Shown piece by piece: positions 17,883-26,007 of a stretch of 64,000 bases of DNA (position 1 is its first letter; the number at the start of each line of letters is the position of its first letter). The notes under the pieces were generated by a model that saw only the letters and a list, made by a program, of their open reading frames with translations, had not been told where the DNA came from and made no database searches. The DNA comes from Mucilaginibacter sp. L3T2-6 (GTDB lineage Bacteria; Bacteroidota; Bacteroidia; Sphingobacteriales; Sphingobacteriaceae), in assembly GCF_030519355.1 (NCBI RefSeq), contig NZ_JAUMKC010000006.1, forward strand, positions 186,001 to 250,000, read 5' to 3'. The position numbers were made by a program, and so were the translations under genes.

Positions 17883-19256
17883 ATGGACGCAGTATTACCA
17901 GCGGAAAAAAGCAGTAAACGCAAATGGATATATCCGCTGATCCGTAAGGGTAAGCTTTATAAATGGCGCAGCTATATAAGTTACGTTTACCTGCTATTGT
18001 TTTTTGCCGGGCCGTTTATTCGTATTAACGGCCAGCCGCTGTTGCTGCTAAATATTATTGAACGCCAGTTTGTGCTTTTTGGGCAAGTGTTTTGGCCGGA
18101 GGATATTTTTCTGTTTGTATTAGCTTCGCTAGTGTTTATCGTTTGCGTCGTAGTTTTCACCATTGCCTTTGGCCGGGTATTCTGCGGATGGATATGCCCT
18201 CAGACCATTTTTATGGAGATGGTATTTCGGAAGGTAGAAGCCTGGATAGAAGGCGATGCAAATAAGCAGAAGAAGCTGAATGCAGCACCCTGGACAAAAG
18301 AAAAGTACCTGAAGAAATCTGCAAAGCACATTGTTTTTATCATCATCTCGTTTTTAATTGCCAATACTTTCCTGGCTTATATTATTGGCAGCAACAGTCT
18401 GAAAAAAATAATCACCGAGCCGGTAAGCGCGCACTGGGTAGGTTTCGCCAGCATTTGGGTGTTTACTATAGTATTTTACCTGGTTTACAGCCAGGTGCGC
18501 GAGCTTGTTTGTACGGTAATTTGTCCGTACGGCCGCTTGCAGGGCGTTATGATAGATGAACATACCCTTGTTGTAGCCTATGACGATGTCAGGGGCGAGC
18601 CGAGGGGTAAGCTATCAAAGCACGACGATGCTTTTAGTTTTAAAGGAGATTGTGTGGATTGCGGCCTTTGCGTGGCGGTTTGCCCCACCGGAATTGATAT
18701 CAGGAAAGGTACACAACTGGAATGTGTTAACTGTACAGCGTGTATTGATGTTTGTAACGATGTGATGGATAAGATCCATAAGCCGCGCAACCTGATCGGC
18801 TTCTTTTCAGAGAGTATGATCAGAAACAAGGAGAAGCCAACTTTTACTATCCGTATGATGGCTTACAGTGCGGTTATACTTGTTTTAAGCGGTATACTGG
18901 GCTACTTTATTTTTACCCGCAAAGATATGGATGTAACGGTGATGAGAAGCGCCGGAATGCTTTATCAGCAGCAGCCGGGAGGGAACATCAGTAATATTTA
19001 TAACGCCGAGATCATTAATAAAACCAACGAAAAAAGAACAATAACGCTCCGGCCGGAAGACCCGGATATCAAGATAAAATATATACAAGCGCCCGGCCCG
19101 GTAAATGGCGGTACGTCTGTAAAAACTATATTTTTTGTGGTGATACCTGCCGCGCACATACGCCAGGCGAAAACCGATGTCAGGTTGCAGCTGGTCAGCA
19201 ATAACAAAATTATTCAAACCGTATCCACAACTTTTGTCGGGCCGGTAAACGACTAA
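17883..19256 (+). CDS. ccoG: CcoG (FixG/RdxA) polyferredoxin assembly factor
   Basis: 457 residues, membrane-bound. N-terminal helices are followed by CGWICPQT and the cytoplasmic 2[4Fe-4S] ferredoxin signature CVDCGLCVAVCPTG plus CVNCTACIDVC (about 258-300). A last helix and a C-terminal immunoglobulin-like domain (about 345-457) complete the FixG layout. CcoG reduces copper for insertion into the oxidase. It starts 7 bp after ccoP. Confidence 0.95.
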   Translation: MDAVLPAEKSSKRKWIYPLIRKGKLYKWRSYISYVYLLLFFAGPFIRINGQPLLLLNIIERQFVLFGQVFWPEDIFLFVLASLVFIVCVVVFTIAFGRVFCGWICPQTIFMEMVFRKVEAWIEGDANKQKKLNAAPWTKEKYLKKSAKHIVFIIISFLIANTFLAYIIGSNSLKKIITEPVSAHWVGFASIWVFTIVFYLVYSQVRELVCTVICPYGRLQGVMIDEHTLVVAYDDVRGEPRGKLSKHDDAFSFKGDCVDCGLCVAVCPTGIDIRKGTQLECVNCTACIDVCNDVMDKIHKPRNLIGFFSESMIRNKEKPTFTIRMMAYSAVILVLSGILGYFIFTRKDMDVTVMRSAGMLYQQQPGGNISNIYNAEIINKTNEKRTITLRPEDPDIKIKYIQAPGPVNGGTSVKTIFFVVIPAAHIRQAKTDVRLQLVSNNKIIQTVSTTFVGPVND

Positions 19257-19268
19257 AACTATAATGTG

Positions 19269-19691
19269 ATGAATTGGGGAAAAGGACTTATCGGGGGCAT
19301 GTTTTTATTCATGCTTTTTATTTTGAGTATGTGTTTTTACATGTTCCGCGCGCCTGATGATGATTATGATCACCAGTACTACGAAAAAGGCCTTACTTAC
19401 AACCGATATTATAATAAGGAAATGCAGGTTATAAAAGATCAGGCCCAACCGGTTATCAAAATAGCGGGCGAATATGTTTTTATCAAATTTAAAGATGCCG
19501 CTGCCGGTACTTTACGGCTTCAGCGCCCGTCAAACGTTTTGTTGGATAGACGCTACCGCTTTGATACCCATCAAAGTACTGGTATGCAATTTTCCGCCGC
19601 TACGATTGCCAAAGGCCGCTGGCAGCTGATTTTAGATTGGCGAAGCAACAATAAATCGTATGCATATCAAACAGAAATGATGATACCATGA
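19269..19691 (+). CDS. ccoH: CcoH/FixH assembly protein
   Basis: 140 residues with one N-terminal helix (about 5-26) and an extracytoplasmic FixH domain. The DHQYYEKGLTYNRYYNKE stretch is typical of Bacteroidota FixH. The ATG at 19269 is used; a GTG lies directly before it. The stop overlaps the next start by four bases, so the genes are translationally coupled. Confidence 0.85.
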   Translation: MNWGKGLIGGMFLFMLFILSMCFYMFRAPDDDYDHQYYEKGLTYNRYYNKEMQVIKDQAQPVIKIAGEYVFIKFKDAAAGTLRLQRPSNVLLDRRYRFDTHQSTGMQFSAATIAKGRWQLILDWRSNNKSYAYQTEMMIP

Positions 19692-20377
19692 GTACTGGCT
19701 GGATTGCATTTTTTATCGGTTTCTTCGGAAGTGTGCATTGTATAGGGATGTGCGGTCCGCTGGCGTTTGCCATACCCACGTTGCAAAGCAGGTGGTGGCT
19801 TATAGTGGCCGATAAATTGGTGTATAATACAGGGCGAATAGTAAGCTATACGCTGATAGGCCTGTTATTTGGTTTGATAGGTCGCCAGCTTTGGGTCTCC
19901 GGGCTGCAGCAGGGGGTAAGCCTTTTTAGCGGCATGCTTATTATTTTGGCTGGCATAGCAAAATTGTACCACATGCGCATAACTCACAGCAGGCTTGCTG
20001 CAAAAGCATTTGAGCCTGTAAATAAGTTGCTTGCTTTAGCCTTAAGGCACAGAGCGGGGCATTTTATTATTGGCATGGTTAATGGTTTTTTGCCCTGCGG
20101 TTTTGTTTACCTTGCCCTTGTTGGCGCTATAAATGCCGGCAGCCCTTTGGCGGCAGGCCGGTTTATGTTTTTGTTCGGAATGGGGACCTTCCCATTAATG
20201 CTGGCGGCAACCGTCAGCGCCGGCTTTGTTAGCCCATTGGTTCGCCGCAGGATCAACAGCTTTATGCCTTACCTGATGGTATGTCTGGGTATCTGGTTTA
20301 TTTTAAGAGGAATGAACTTAAATATTCCATACATCAGCCCCGCAAGACCTTCAGCCGGTAATTTAATTTGTCATTAA
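19688..20377 (+). CDS. UreH-like/TauE-SafE family membrane protein of the cbb3 locus
   Basis: 229 residues, about six helices, with GSVHCIGMCGPLAFAIP at the start and VNGFLPCGFVYLAL in the middle. These Cys-Pro-Gly motifs recur in the UreH-like transmembrane proteins found next to ccoGH in many genomes. A role in copper or thiol handling for oxidase assembly is inferred from that association; no reaction is established. Last gene of the cco operon. Confidence 0.8.
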   Translation: MSTGWIAFFIGFFGSVHCIGMCGPLAFAIPTLQSRWWLIVADKLVYNTGRIVSYTLIGLLFGLIGRQLWVSGLQQGVSLFSGMLIILAGIAKLYHMRITHSRLAAKAFEPVNKLLALALRHRAGHFIIGMVNGFLPCGFVYLALVGAINAGSPLAAGRFMFLFGMGTFPLMLAATVSAGFVSPLVRRRINSFMPYLMVCLGIWFILRGMNLNIPYISPARPSAGNLICH

Positions 20378-20450
20378 CGCGGCTGGCCCTTACCCGCTTG
20401 TCAATGCCAATGTTACCTATTCCAAATGTGTTTCAGATCATTTTTTCAGG

Positions 20451-20493
20451 TGTCGCCCGTCATGTGTCAAGCTGTTGATATACAGCATATTTG
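20451..20493 (+). promoter_or_regulatory. Fnr-like operator (20451-20462) and -7 box (20486-20493)
   Basis: TGTCGCCCGTCA has one mismatch in the left half. CATATTTG begins exactly 29.5 bp from the centre (20456.5) and 29 bp before the ATG at 20515. Confidence 0.55.
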
Positions 20494-20514
20494 TGTTATC
20501 AAAATGCAAAATAT

Positions 20515-20826
20515 ATGAGCACAGTCAAACTAAGCAACGCTGCAACCTGGTCAAACCAGGCTGAAACTGTAAAGCAGTTAACTTTTTTGGAAAAATACAA
20601 CCGCTTTACCGATGGCCAGGCAAAAAACCGCACAGCGTGGTTTTACATTTCATTGGTGAGCCAGGGTGTGTTATTCCTTCCAATACCTGCCTTATTATCG
20701 TACTACTTTAATGCCCCTATAATCGTATTAATCATATCACTCTCGTTGTATTTTGCAAATATCATTGCAGGTATGGGCGGGTCAGGCATCCGCACTATTA
20801 TTCATTATTTGCCATCAGTGCAGTGA
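20515..20826 (+). CDS. Small two-helix membrane protein, function unknown
   Basis: 103 residues: a polar N terminus (about 1-38), then two hydrophobic helices (about 43-63 and 66-87) and a short Gly-rich end. I do not recognise a family. The ATG at 20515 is used because the inferred -7 box lies upstream of it. A strong hairpin terminator follows, so it is a monocistronic unit with its own Fnr-like operator immediately downstream of the cbb3 genes. An accessory of respiration or fermentation is conceivable but unproven. Confidence 0.65.
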   Translation: MSTVKLSNAATWSNQAETVKQLTFLEKYNRFTDGQAKNRTAWFYISLVSQGVLFLPIPALLSYYFNAPIIVLIISLSLYFANIIAGMGGSGIRTIIHYLPSVQ

Positions 20827-20882
20827 TACACTTTATAATGCTGTTAGTGTTTGTTATATAAAATCTGTTGTTGTACTCGTTT

Positions 20883-20920
20883 GGCCGCCGGTTGATTAGA
20901 TCACCGGCGGCCTCTTTTTT
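20883..20920. terminator. Strong Rho-independent terminator
   Basis: A perfect 10-bp stem, GGCCGCCGGT paired with ACCGGCGGCC, with a ten-base loop is followed by TCTTTTTT. It ends the plus-strand transcript and faces the convergent hemN. Confidence 0.88.
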
Positions 20921-20958
20921 GTTTAGCAGGGCCCAAGGTAAAAAAAGCAAACGATAGC

Positions 20959-22338
20959 CTATACAGCCATGCTGAAAAGTTGAGTGGTTGGCTTATTGGC
21001 CCATAAACGTGCATCAAGAGCCATACAGATTATCCGGAGGTGATTTTTACCCAATGGAGTTACTTTAACGGAGAGTGGAGATAATTCGACCAGGCCATCG
21101 GCTTCAAGTGGCTCCAGCCGTTCAAGGGCCTGAATCAAGACAGCGGGAACAGCGTTATCATAATTCCAGGAGGTCTCGCCTTTGCACATAATGTTTAAGA
21201 TATGCTGCCGAAGCGCTAAGTCTTCACCGGTTAATAAATGCCCCTTAAGTACAGGTAGTTCACCTGCATCAATCAATTTTAAGTATTCCTCTACCCCCTT
21301 AACGTTTTGCGAAAACGCATACCAGGAATCACTTATTGATGATACGCCTAAACCAATCAGCAATTGCGTGTGGTTAGCTGTATAACCCATAAAGTTCCGG
21401 TGAAGCTTACCTGTGTCTTCTGCACTTAGCAATTCATCTCCCTGCAGGGCGAAATGGTCCATACCTATTTCGGTAAATCCATAGGTTCGTAAAAGGCTGC
21501 GGCCAATTTCGTAAAGCTTATTTTTTTCATGCGCATTTGGCAGGTGTTCTTCGGTAAAGCGTCTCTGACCGGGTTTTAACCACGGCACATGCGCATAACT
21601 GTAAAAAGCAATTCTGTCTGGCATTAACTCCGACACAAGATGCATAGTATTGGCCAGCCCTTCCATAGTCTGCAGAGGCAGGCCATAGATAAGATCGAAG
21701 TTTACAGAAGTATAGCCTATACTGCGGGCCGAATTCATCACCGACTGTACCTGCTCAAATGTTTGGTGACGGTTGATGATAAATTGCACACGCGGATCAA
21801 AGTCTTGTATACCCAGACTTAGCCGCGTGAAGCCCAGCCGGTGCAATACCTGCAAATGTTCAACGGTTGTATTTGCGGGGTGGGCCTCGAAACTAAATTG
21901 TGCCTGCGGATGCGCTGTGGCCTTATCGAGCAGGCCCTTTATAAGTGTTTCCAGGTTTGCAGGGCTGAAGAAAGTAGGTGTTCCGCCCCCTAAATGTATT
22001 TCGCGGATAACGGGTGAGTCGCCCATTATCTTCAGGTACATATCCCATTCACCAAGTACAGCCTTTATATACGGTTCCTCTACGCGGTGATTTTTTGTAA
22101 TCCTGGTATTACAGCCGCAATAAGTACATAAGTTTTCGCAATAGGGCAGATGGATGTAAAGGCTTATGCCCCCCGCATCATTACTCTCATTAAATGAAAG
22201 CTTAACGGATTGCATCCATTCCCCGGTAGTAAAATGATCGCTGTCCCAGTAGGGTACGGTTGGATAGCTGGTGTACCGTGGCGCGGCTACATTATATTTT
22301 TCGGTCAGGCTGGCCACTGATTTTTCGGAATTAATCAT
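20959..22338 (-). CDS. hemN: Oxygen-independent coproporphyrinogen III dehydrogenase
   Basis: Radical-SAM enzyme (459 residues) that decarboxylates coproporphyrinogen III without O2. The iron-sulfur motif is C67-x3-C71-x2-C74, followed by C76 (CENLCTYCGC), and the HLGGGTPTFF segment matches SAM binding. The N-terminal RYTSYPTVPYW segment marks true HemN rather than the HemW chaperone. Its start overlaps the end of the lactate dehydrogenase gene by four bases, so both use the operator at 23436. With hemA also under an operator, both ends of haem synthesis respond to the same regulator. Confidence 0.95.
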   Translation of the reverse strand: MINSEKSVASLTEKYNVAAPRYTSYPTVPYWDSDHFTTGEWMQSVKLSFNESNDAGGISLYIHLPYCENLCTYCGCNTRITKNHRVEEPYIKAVLGEWDMYLKIMGDSPVIREIHLGGGTPTFFSPANLETLIKGLLDKATAHPQAQFSFEAHPANTTVEHLQVLHRLGFTRLSLGIQDFDPRVQFIINRHQTFEQVQSVMNSARSIGYTSVNFDLIYGLPLQTMEGLANTMHLVSELMPDRIAFYSYAHVPWLKPGQRRFTEEHLPNAHEKNKLYEIGRSLLRTYGFTEIGMDHFALQGDELLSAEDTGKLHRNFMGYTANHTQLLIGLGVSSISDSWYAFSQNVKGVEEYLKLIDAGELPVLKGHLLTGEDLALRQHILNIMCKGETSWNYDNAVPAVLIQALERLEPLEADGLVELSPLSVKVTPLGKNHLRIICMALDARLWANKPTTQLFSMAV

Positions 22339-23363
22339 TTATCAAGAATTACTTCTTTTGCTTTTATCCGGCAATTTGCAGCGCATATACAAGCATCGCC
22401 AACACATTTCTTGTTTTGCCATAAGTCTAGGTTTTTTATTGTTTGATTGGCTATGTCCTGTAATGCTTCTTTAGTAAGACAGGCCTGGTGAGGAGTGACG
22501 ATTACATTTGGATAGGACATTAACGCTTTTAGAGTTGCGTCTTTTTGTAGTTCATTTTTATCATCGCCAAAAAATTGCTCCCTCTCATGTTCATAAACGT
22601 CTATGCCAAGGTATCCGATTTTCTTTCTTTCCAATCCTTCGATAACATCCGTATTATCGATAAGTGCGCCGCGTGATGTATTAATTAACATCACGCCCGG
22701 TTTCATCAAACTGATCGCATCTTTGTTTATGATATGCCTTGTCGATGCGATAAGCGGCAGGTGTAAAGATATAATGTCTGATCCGGCGTAAAGCACATCT
22801 AAATCCACATGTTCTATATATGGCAGGCTCTCAGGTACGGCTATATCATAACCAATTACCCGGCAGCCCATACCATGAAATATTTTTGCGGCCGCCTGTC
22901 CTGTTTCCCCCAGCCCTATAATTCCTGCTGTCTTTCCAAAAAAGTTAAAGCCTATAAGCTCTTCATCCCTGAAATCGCTATCCAGGCCATTTTTTGCGGC
23001 TGTTATAATATGGCGGTTAAGCGCAAAAGCAAGCGCAACGGCCTGTTCTGCTGTTGCCTGCGGCGAACAGGCGGGAACGTTTGATAGCTTAATGTTATAT
23101 TTTGCAGCGGCATCTTTATCGATATGGCCGGTACCGGCCGAGCGTGTTGCAATATATCTTACGCCCGCGTTTGCAAGCTTTTCAATAACCGGTTCAGATA
23201 CGTCGTCATTAGTATATACAATTATTGCATCCTTGCCTTCCGCATATACCGTTGTTTGAAGGCTCAGCGGGTTTGAGATTAAAGTTATATCGTGTTTTTT
23301 TTGATTGGCCTTCGCCAGGAATTCTTTTTCGAATGGTTTTATGCTGTAAGCAACTACTTTCAT
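22335..23363 (-). CDS. ldhA: D-lactate dehydrogenase (2-hydroxyacid dehydrogenase family)
   Basis: 342 residues. NAD-binding turn GIIGLGETGQAA, then NTSRGALIDNTDV, GIDVYEHE and TPHQACLT with the catalytic His; Arg lies in the TSRG context. Reduces pyruvate to D-lactate, reoxidising NADH. The ATG at 23363 is preferred to an upstream ATG at 23399, which would enclose the inferred -7 box. Unusual feature: a Cys-rich tail with C320, C325, C327 and C331 beyond the usual end of the fold. First gene of a two-gene operon with hemN. Confidence 0.9.
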   Translation of the reverse strand: MKVVAYSIKPFEKEFLAKANQKKHDITLISNPLSLQTTVYAEGKDAIIVYTNDDVSEPVIEKLANAGVRYIATRSAGTGHIDKDAAAKYNIKLSNVPACSPQATAEQAVALAFALNRHIITAAKNGLDSDFRDEELIGFNFFGKTAGIIGLGETGQAAAKIFHGMGCRVIGYDIAVPESLPYIEHVDLDVLYAGSDIISLHLPLIASTRHIINKDAISLMKPGVMLINTSRGALIDNTDVIEGLERKKIGYLGIDVYEHEREQFFGDDKNELQKDATLKALMSYPNVIVTPHQACLTKEALQDIANQTIKNLDLWQNKKCVGDACICAANCRIKAKEVILDK

Positions 23364-23382
23364 TGCCAGATACTTTTGATAG

Positions 23383-23447
23383 CAAAAATATCTTACCACG
23401 GATTTACGGCCGGTGAGCGCTGTCAGCCAAAAAAGTGATCTTTGTCA
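23383..23447 (-). promoter_or_regulatory. Fnr-like operator (23436-23447) and -7 box (23383-23390) for ldhA-hemN
   Basis: TGATCTTTGTCA overlaps the TGA stop of the regulator gene. On the minus strand a perfect TATTTTTG begins at 23390, 51.5 bp from the centre at 23441.5. Confidence 0.75.
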
Positions 23448-24497
23448 GTTTTTCATCCTGCTCAATTTATTTTCATCAAGCACATGGATGGTGCTGCCCT
23501 TTTTTCCGATCAGGCCCTCTTCCTTAAAATCAGATATGGTGCGGCTTACGGTTTCTGTGGCCATACCCGCCATGGCAGCCAGGTCTTCACGCGTAATCTT
23601 AAAGCCATCAGCCGGATTGCCCGACAGTTTATGGAGACGAAGTATAGCTTCAGCCATTTTTTTACGCACCGAATTGTACGCCAGCTGCAGCAGTTGCTCT
23701 TCTTTATCCCTTATGTCGTTGGCCAGTATCTTTATAAACTCCCGGGCAATGTCAGGATAAAGATTGATCAGCTGGTCGATGCTGTCTTTCGGTATCAGGC
23801 ATAGCGTACTGTCCTCCAGGGCGGTAGCCGTATCGCTATATGGCTCATTGGTTAACAATGCATGTACGCCCAGGTAGTCGTCAGTATTAAATATACCCGT
23901 CATAAATTCGCGCCCATCCTCGGCCAGCTTAACCGTTTTTATACGGCCACTCAATACCAGGTGAAGACCATTCCCCTTATCGCCCTCGAAATATATTACC
24001 TGGTTTTTTTTAAACTGCCTGCTTTTGCGTTCACTTATAACCTTTTTCAATTCTTTCAGGCCGCCGTTGCGGTTTACAAAATCGTTCAGCCTGTCTAACG
24101 ATTTGCTGTAAAAACTTTCATGGTGTTCTTTCTTTTTCAGCCGGCTTTCAATGGCATTAAGCAGCTCTATATCATCAAAAGGCTTGGTGAGATAGTCGTC
24201 GGCACCCATCTCCATTCCTTTGCGCAAATCAATACGCTCTGCCTTCGCCGTCAGAAAAATAAACGGAATAACCGCCGTCGCAGCATTCTTATTCAGCATA
24301 TACAAAACGCCATAGCCGTCAAGCTCAGGCATCATAATGTCGCATAATATAATATCCGGAAGATGTTTTTGCGCCAGTTCAACACCGGTTTTACCGTTAT
24401 CTGCATCAAAAACTTCGTAACCGGCCAAATCAAGAATTTCAACTACGTTCTCGCGTATATCAGTGTTGTCTTCAATTATCAGTACCTTCTTTTTCAT
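23445..24497 (-). CDS. Receiver-cNMP-HTH_Crp fusion regulator (FixJ/FixK hybrid)
   Basis: 350 residues in three parts. Residues 1-120 are a response-regulator receiver with acidic pocket E9-D10, phospho-acceptor D53 and Lys in TKPFDD. About 155-270 is a Crp/Fnr effector beta-roll. About 295-345 is a winged helix whose recognition helix reads TETVSR (E315, S318, R319), the same E-x2-S-R that E. coli Fnr uses to read TGA. No N-terminal Cys cluster exists, so unlike Fnr it should not sense O2 by itself; phosphorylation by the neighbouring kinase is the likely input. Its start overlaps the kinase stop by four bases. It is the obvious reader of the ten operators listed here. Confidence 0.9.
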   Translation of the reverse strand: MKKKVLIIEDNTDIRENVVEILDLAGYEVFDADNGKTGVELAQKHLPDIILCDIMMPELDGYGVLYMLNKNAATAVIPFIFLTAKAERIDLRKGMEMGADDYLTKPFDDIELLNAIESRLKKKEHHESFYSKSLDRLNDFVNRNGGLKELKKVISERKSRQFKKNQVIYFEGDKGNGLHLVLSGRIKTVKLAEDGREFMTGIFNTDDYLGVHALLTNEPYSDTATALEDSTLCLIPKDSIDQLINLYPDIAREFIKILANDIRDKEEQLLQLAYNSVRKKMAEAILRLHKLSGNPADGFKITREDLAAMAGMATETVSRTISDFKEEGLIGKKGSTIHVLDENKLSRMKN

Positions 24498-25681
24498 AGG
24501 GTCGGAAATAACAGTTGGAAAACTGTGCCGTTGTTAATTTTACTTTTAAAATCTACTTTACCATTCATTAGCATGGTATAGCGCGCCACAATGTTAAGGC
24601 CCAGGCCTGTGCCGGGGATATTGCCAATATTATGCGCCCTGAAGAATGCCTCGAATAAATGTTTCTGATCGTTTTCAGGTATGCCAATGCCGTTATCCTT
24701 AATGGTTATAATGCAATCCTTTTCGTTTATTTCGGTATTGAACTCTATAAAGGTGTTTTCGCCCGAATATTTGATGGCGTTTCCAATAATATTAAAAATA
24801 CAGTTTTTTAGCAAGTTTTGGTCAAGGCAAACCATGCTGTTGATGCCGGTATGCTGATAAATAATGCTTTGATTTTGCTTTGCCACCAGTTGCATTTCTT
24901 CGGTAACCTCTTCAGCCAGTTTAACCAGGTCGAAAGTTGAAAATGAGGGTTCCACTCTTCCGGCTTCCAGCTTTTCAAGCGAAAGAAAATCATTCAGGAT
25001 AGTGGTGAGATTCCCAACCGCACTTTTAATTTTTACAACATGTTTACGAATATTGGCGTTCGCGAAGGGTTCCGCATACTTTTCAATAAGCGAAGCAGAC
25101 AGCTGAACTGCACTTAATGGCGTTCGAAATTCGTGCGATGCCATCGACACAAACCTGCTTTTTAGCTGGCCAAGTTCTTTTTCTTTTTCGAGTGAAAGAC
25201 TTACCTCTTCTTTTGCCTCATGCAACTCACGCACAATTTCTTTCAGCGAGCGGGTACGCTCTTCAACCAGGTCCTCCAGGTGACTTGCGTATTCTTTCAA
25301 TTTTTCCTCGGCTTCTTTTTGCCTGCTCAGGTCGTGAATAAAGCCGGTGTAAATCTTGCGGCCCGAAAACTGAACTTCGCTAACGCCAAGCCGAAAGGGA
25401 AATTTAACACCATCCTTTCTAAGCCCTGTCACTTCACGTCCAATACCGATAATATGGGGCACGCCCGTTGTTTGATAACGGTTTAAATAACTATCATGCT
25501 GCTCCCGGTCAGGAGGCGGCATAAGCATCGATACATTTTGCCCGATAACTTCTTCAGGCTGGTATCCAAATAATTTGCATGCAGACGGGTTAATGGTTTC
25601 GACGATACCCCGTTCAGATATGGTGATGATACCGTCGATAGCGTTTTGAATGATTGCATTTAGTAAGGCGGCGCTTTCCAT
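24494..25681 (-). CDS. fixL: FixL-like haem-PAS oxygen-sensing histidine kinase
   Basis: 395 residues, no membrane helix. Residues 5-120 form a PAS domain close to the haem PAS of rhizobial FixL: GQNVSMLMPPP, H62 in QHDSYL (the haem-ligating His position) and R82 in IGIGREVTG (the Arg that hydrogen-bonds bound O2), then FTGFIHDLSR-like YTGFIHDLSR. A coiled coil (121-172), the HisKA site H183 (SHEFRTPLS) and an HATPase domain with DNGIGIP and GTGLGLNI follow. O2 binding to haem is expected to switch off the kinase. Haem binding is inferred from residue conservation. Cotranscribed with the hybrid regulator. Confidence 0.88.
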   Translation of the reverse strand: MESAALLNAIIQNAIDGIITISERGIVETINPSACKLFGYQPEEVIGQNVSMLMPPPDREQHDSYLNRYQTTGVPHIIGIGREVTGLRKDGVKFPFRLGVSEVQFSGRKIYTGFIHDLSRQKEAEEKLKEYASHLEDLVEERTRSLKEIVRELHEAKEEVSLSLEKEKELGQLKSRFVSMASHEFRTPLSAVQLSASLIEKYAEPFANANIRKHVVKIKSAVGNLTTILNDFLSLEKLEAGRVEPSFSTFDLVKLAEEVTEEMQLVAKQNQSIIYQHTGINSMVCLDQNLLKNCIFNIIGNAIKYSGENTFIEFNTEINEKDCIITIKDNGIGIPENDQKHLFEAFFRAHNIGNIPGTGLGLNIVARYTMLMNGKVDFKSKINNGTVFQLLFPTL

Positions 25682-26007
25682 TATTAATTAAGGAATTGAT
25701 ATAGTGACAAATATCAAAAAGCTTTATTTAAAAAACTACACCGGCCGAAAGATAAACCAGTGTATAATGAGAAAAGTCATCTTTTAAAGTGATTTTTATA
25801 CAAAAGCAAATTTGTGGCAGCTATTAGATTGAAAAAGTGATCATTGTCATATTTTGAGGCGACCCTGATCATAATTATAAATATCATTTATTTTACGCAA
25901 AGCATTTTAACAGTTAGCCCCAATCATCAGCGCCTTCGGTGGCCTCGCCGGGTACCCTTTCCAGCGCTCCTGTCAGTAAATTTTTGTTTACCTGGATTAG
26001 GCCTTTA
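25682..26007. other. 326-bp intergenic region upstream of the sensor operon
   Basis: The part next to the kinase holds its 5' leader and the operator/promoter at 25807-25849. A second GTCA/TGA pair (25776-25792, spacing unlike the operators) lies in the leader. From 25850 to 26007 I see AT-rich sequence without a convincing gene, promoter or hairpin; an 89-codon plus-strand frame there runs antisense into the ATPase gene. Confidence 0.6.
25807..25849 (-). promoter_or_regulatory. Fnr-like operator (25838-25849) and -7 box (25807-25814) for the sensor operon
   Basis: TGATCATTGTCA has its centre at 25843.5. On the minus strand CAAATTTG begins at 25814, 29.5 bp away. This implies autoregulation of the kinase-regulator pair. 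Confidence 0.7.
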
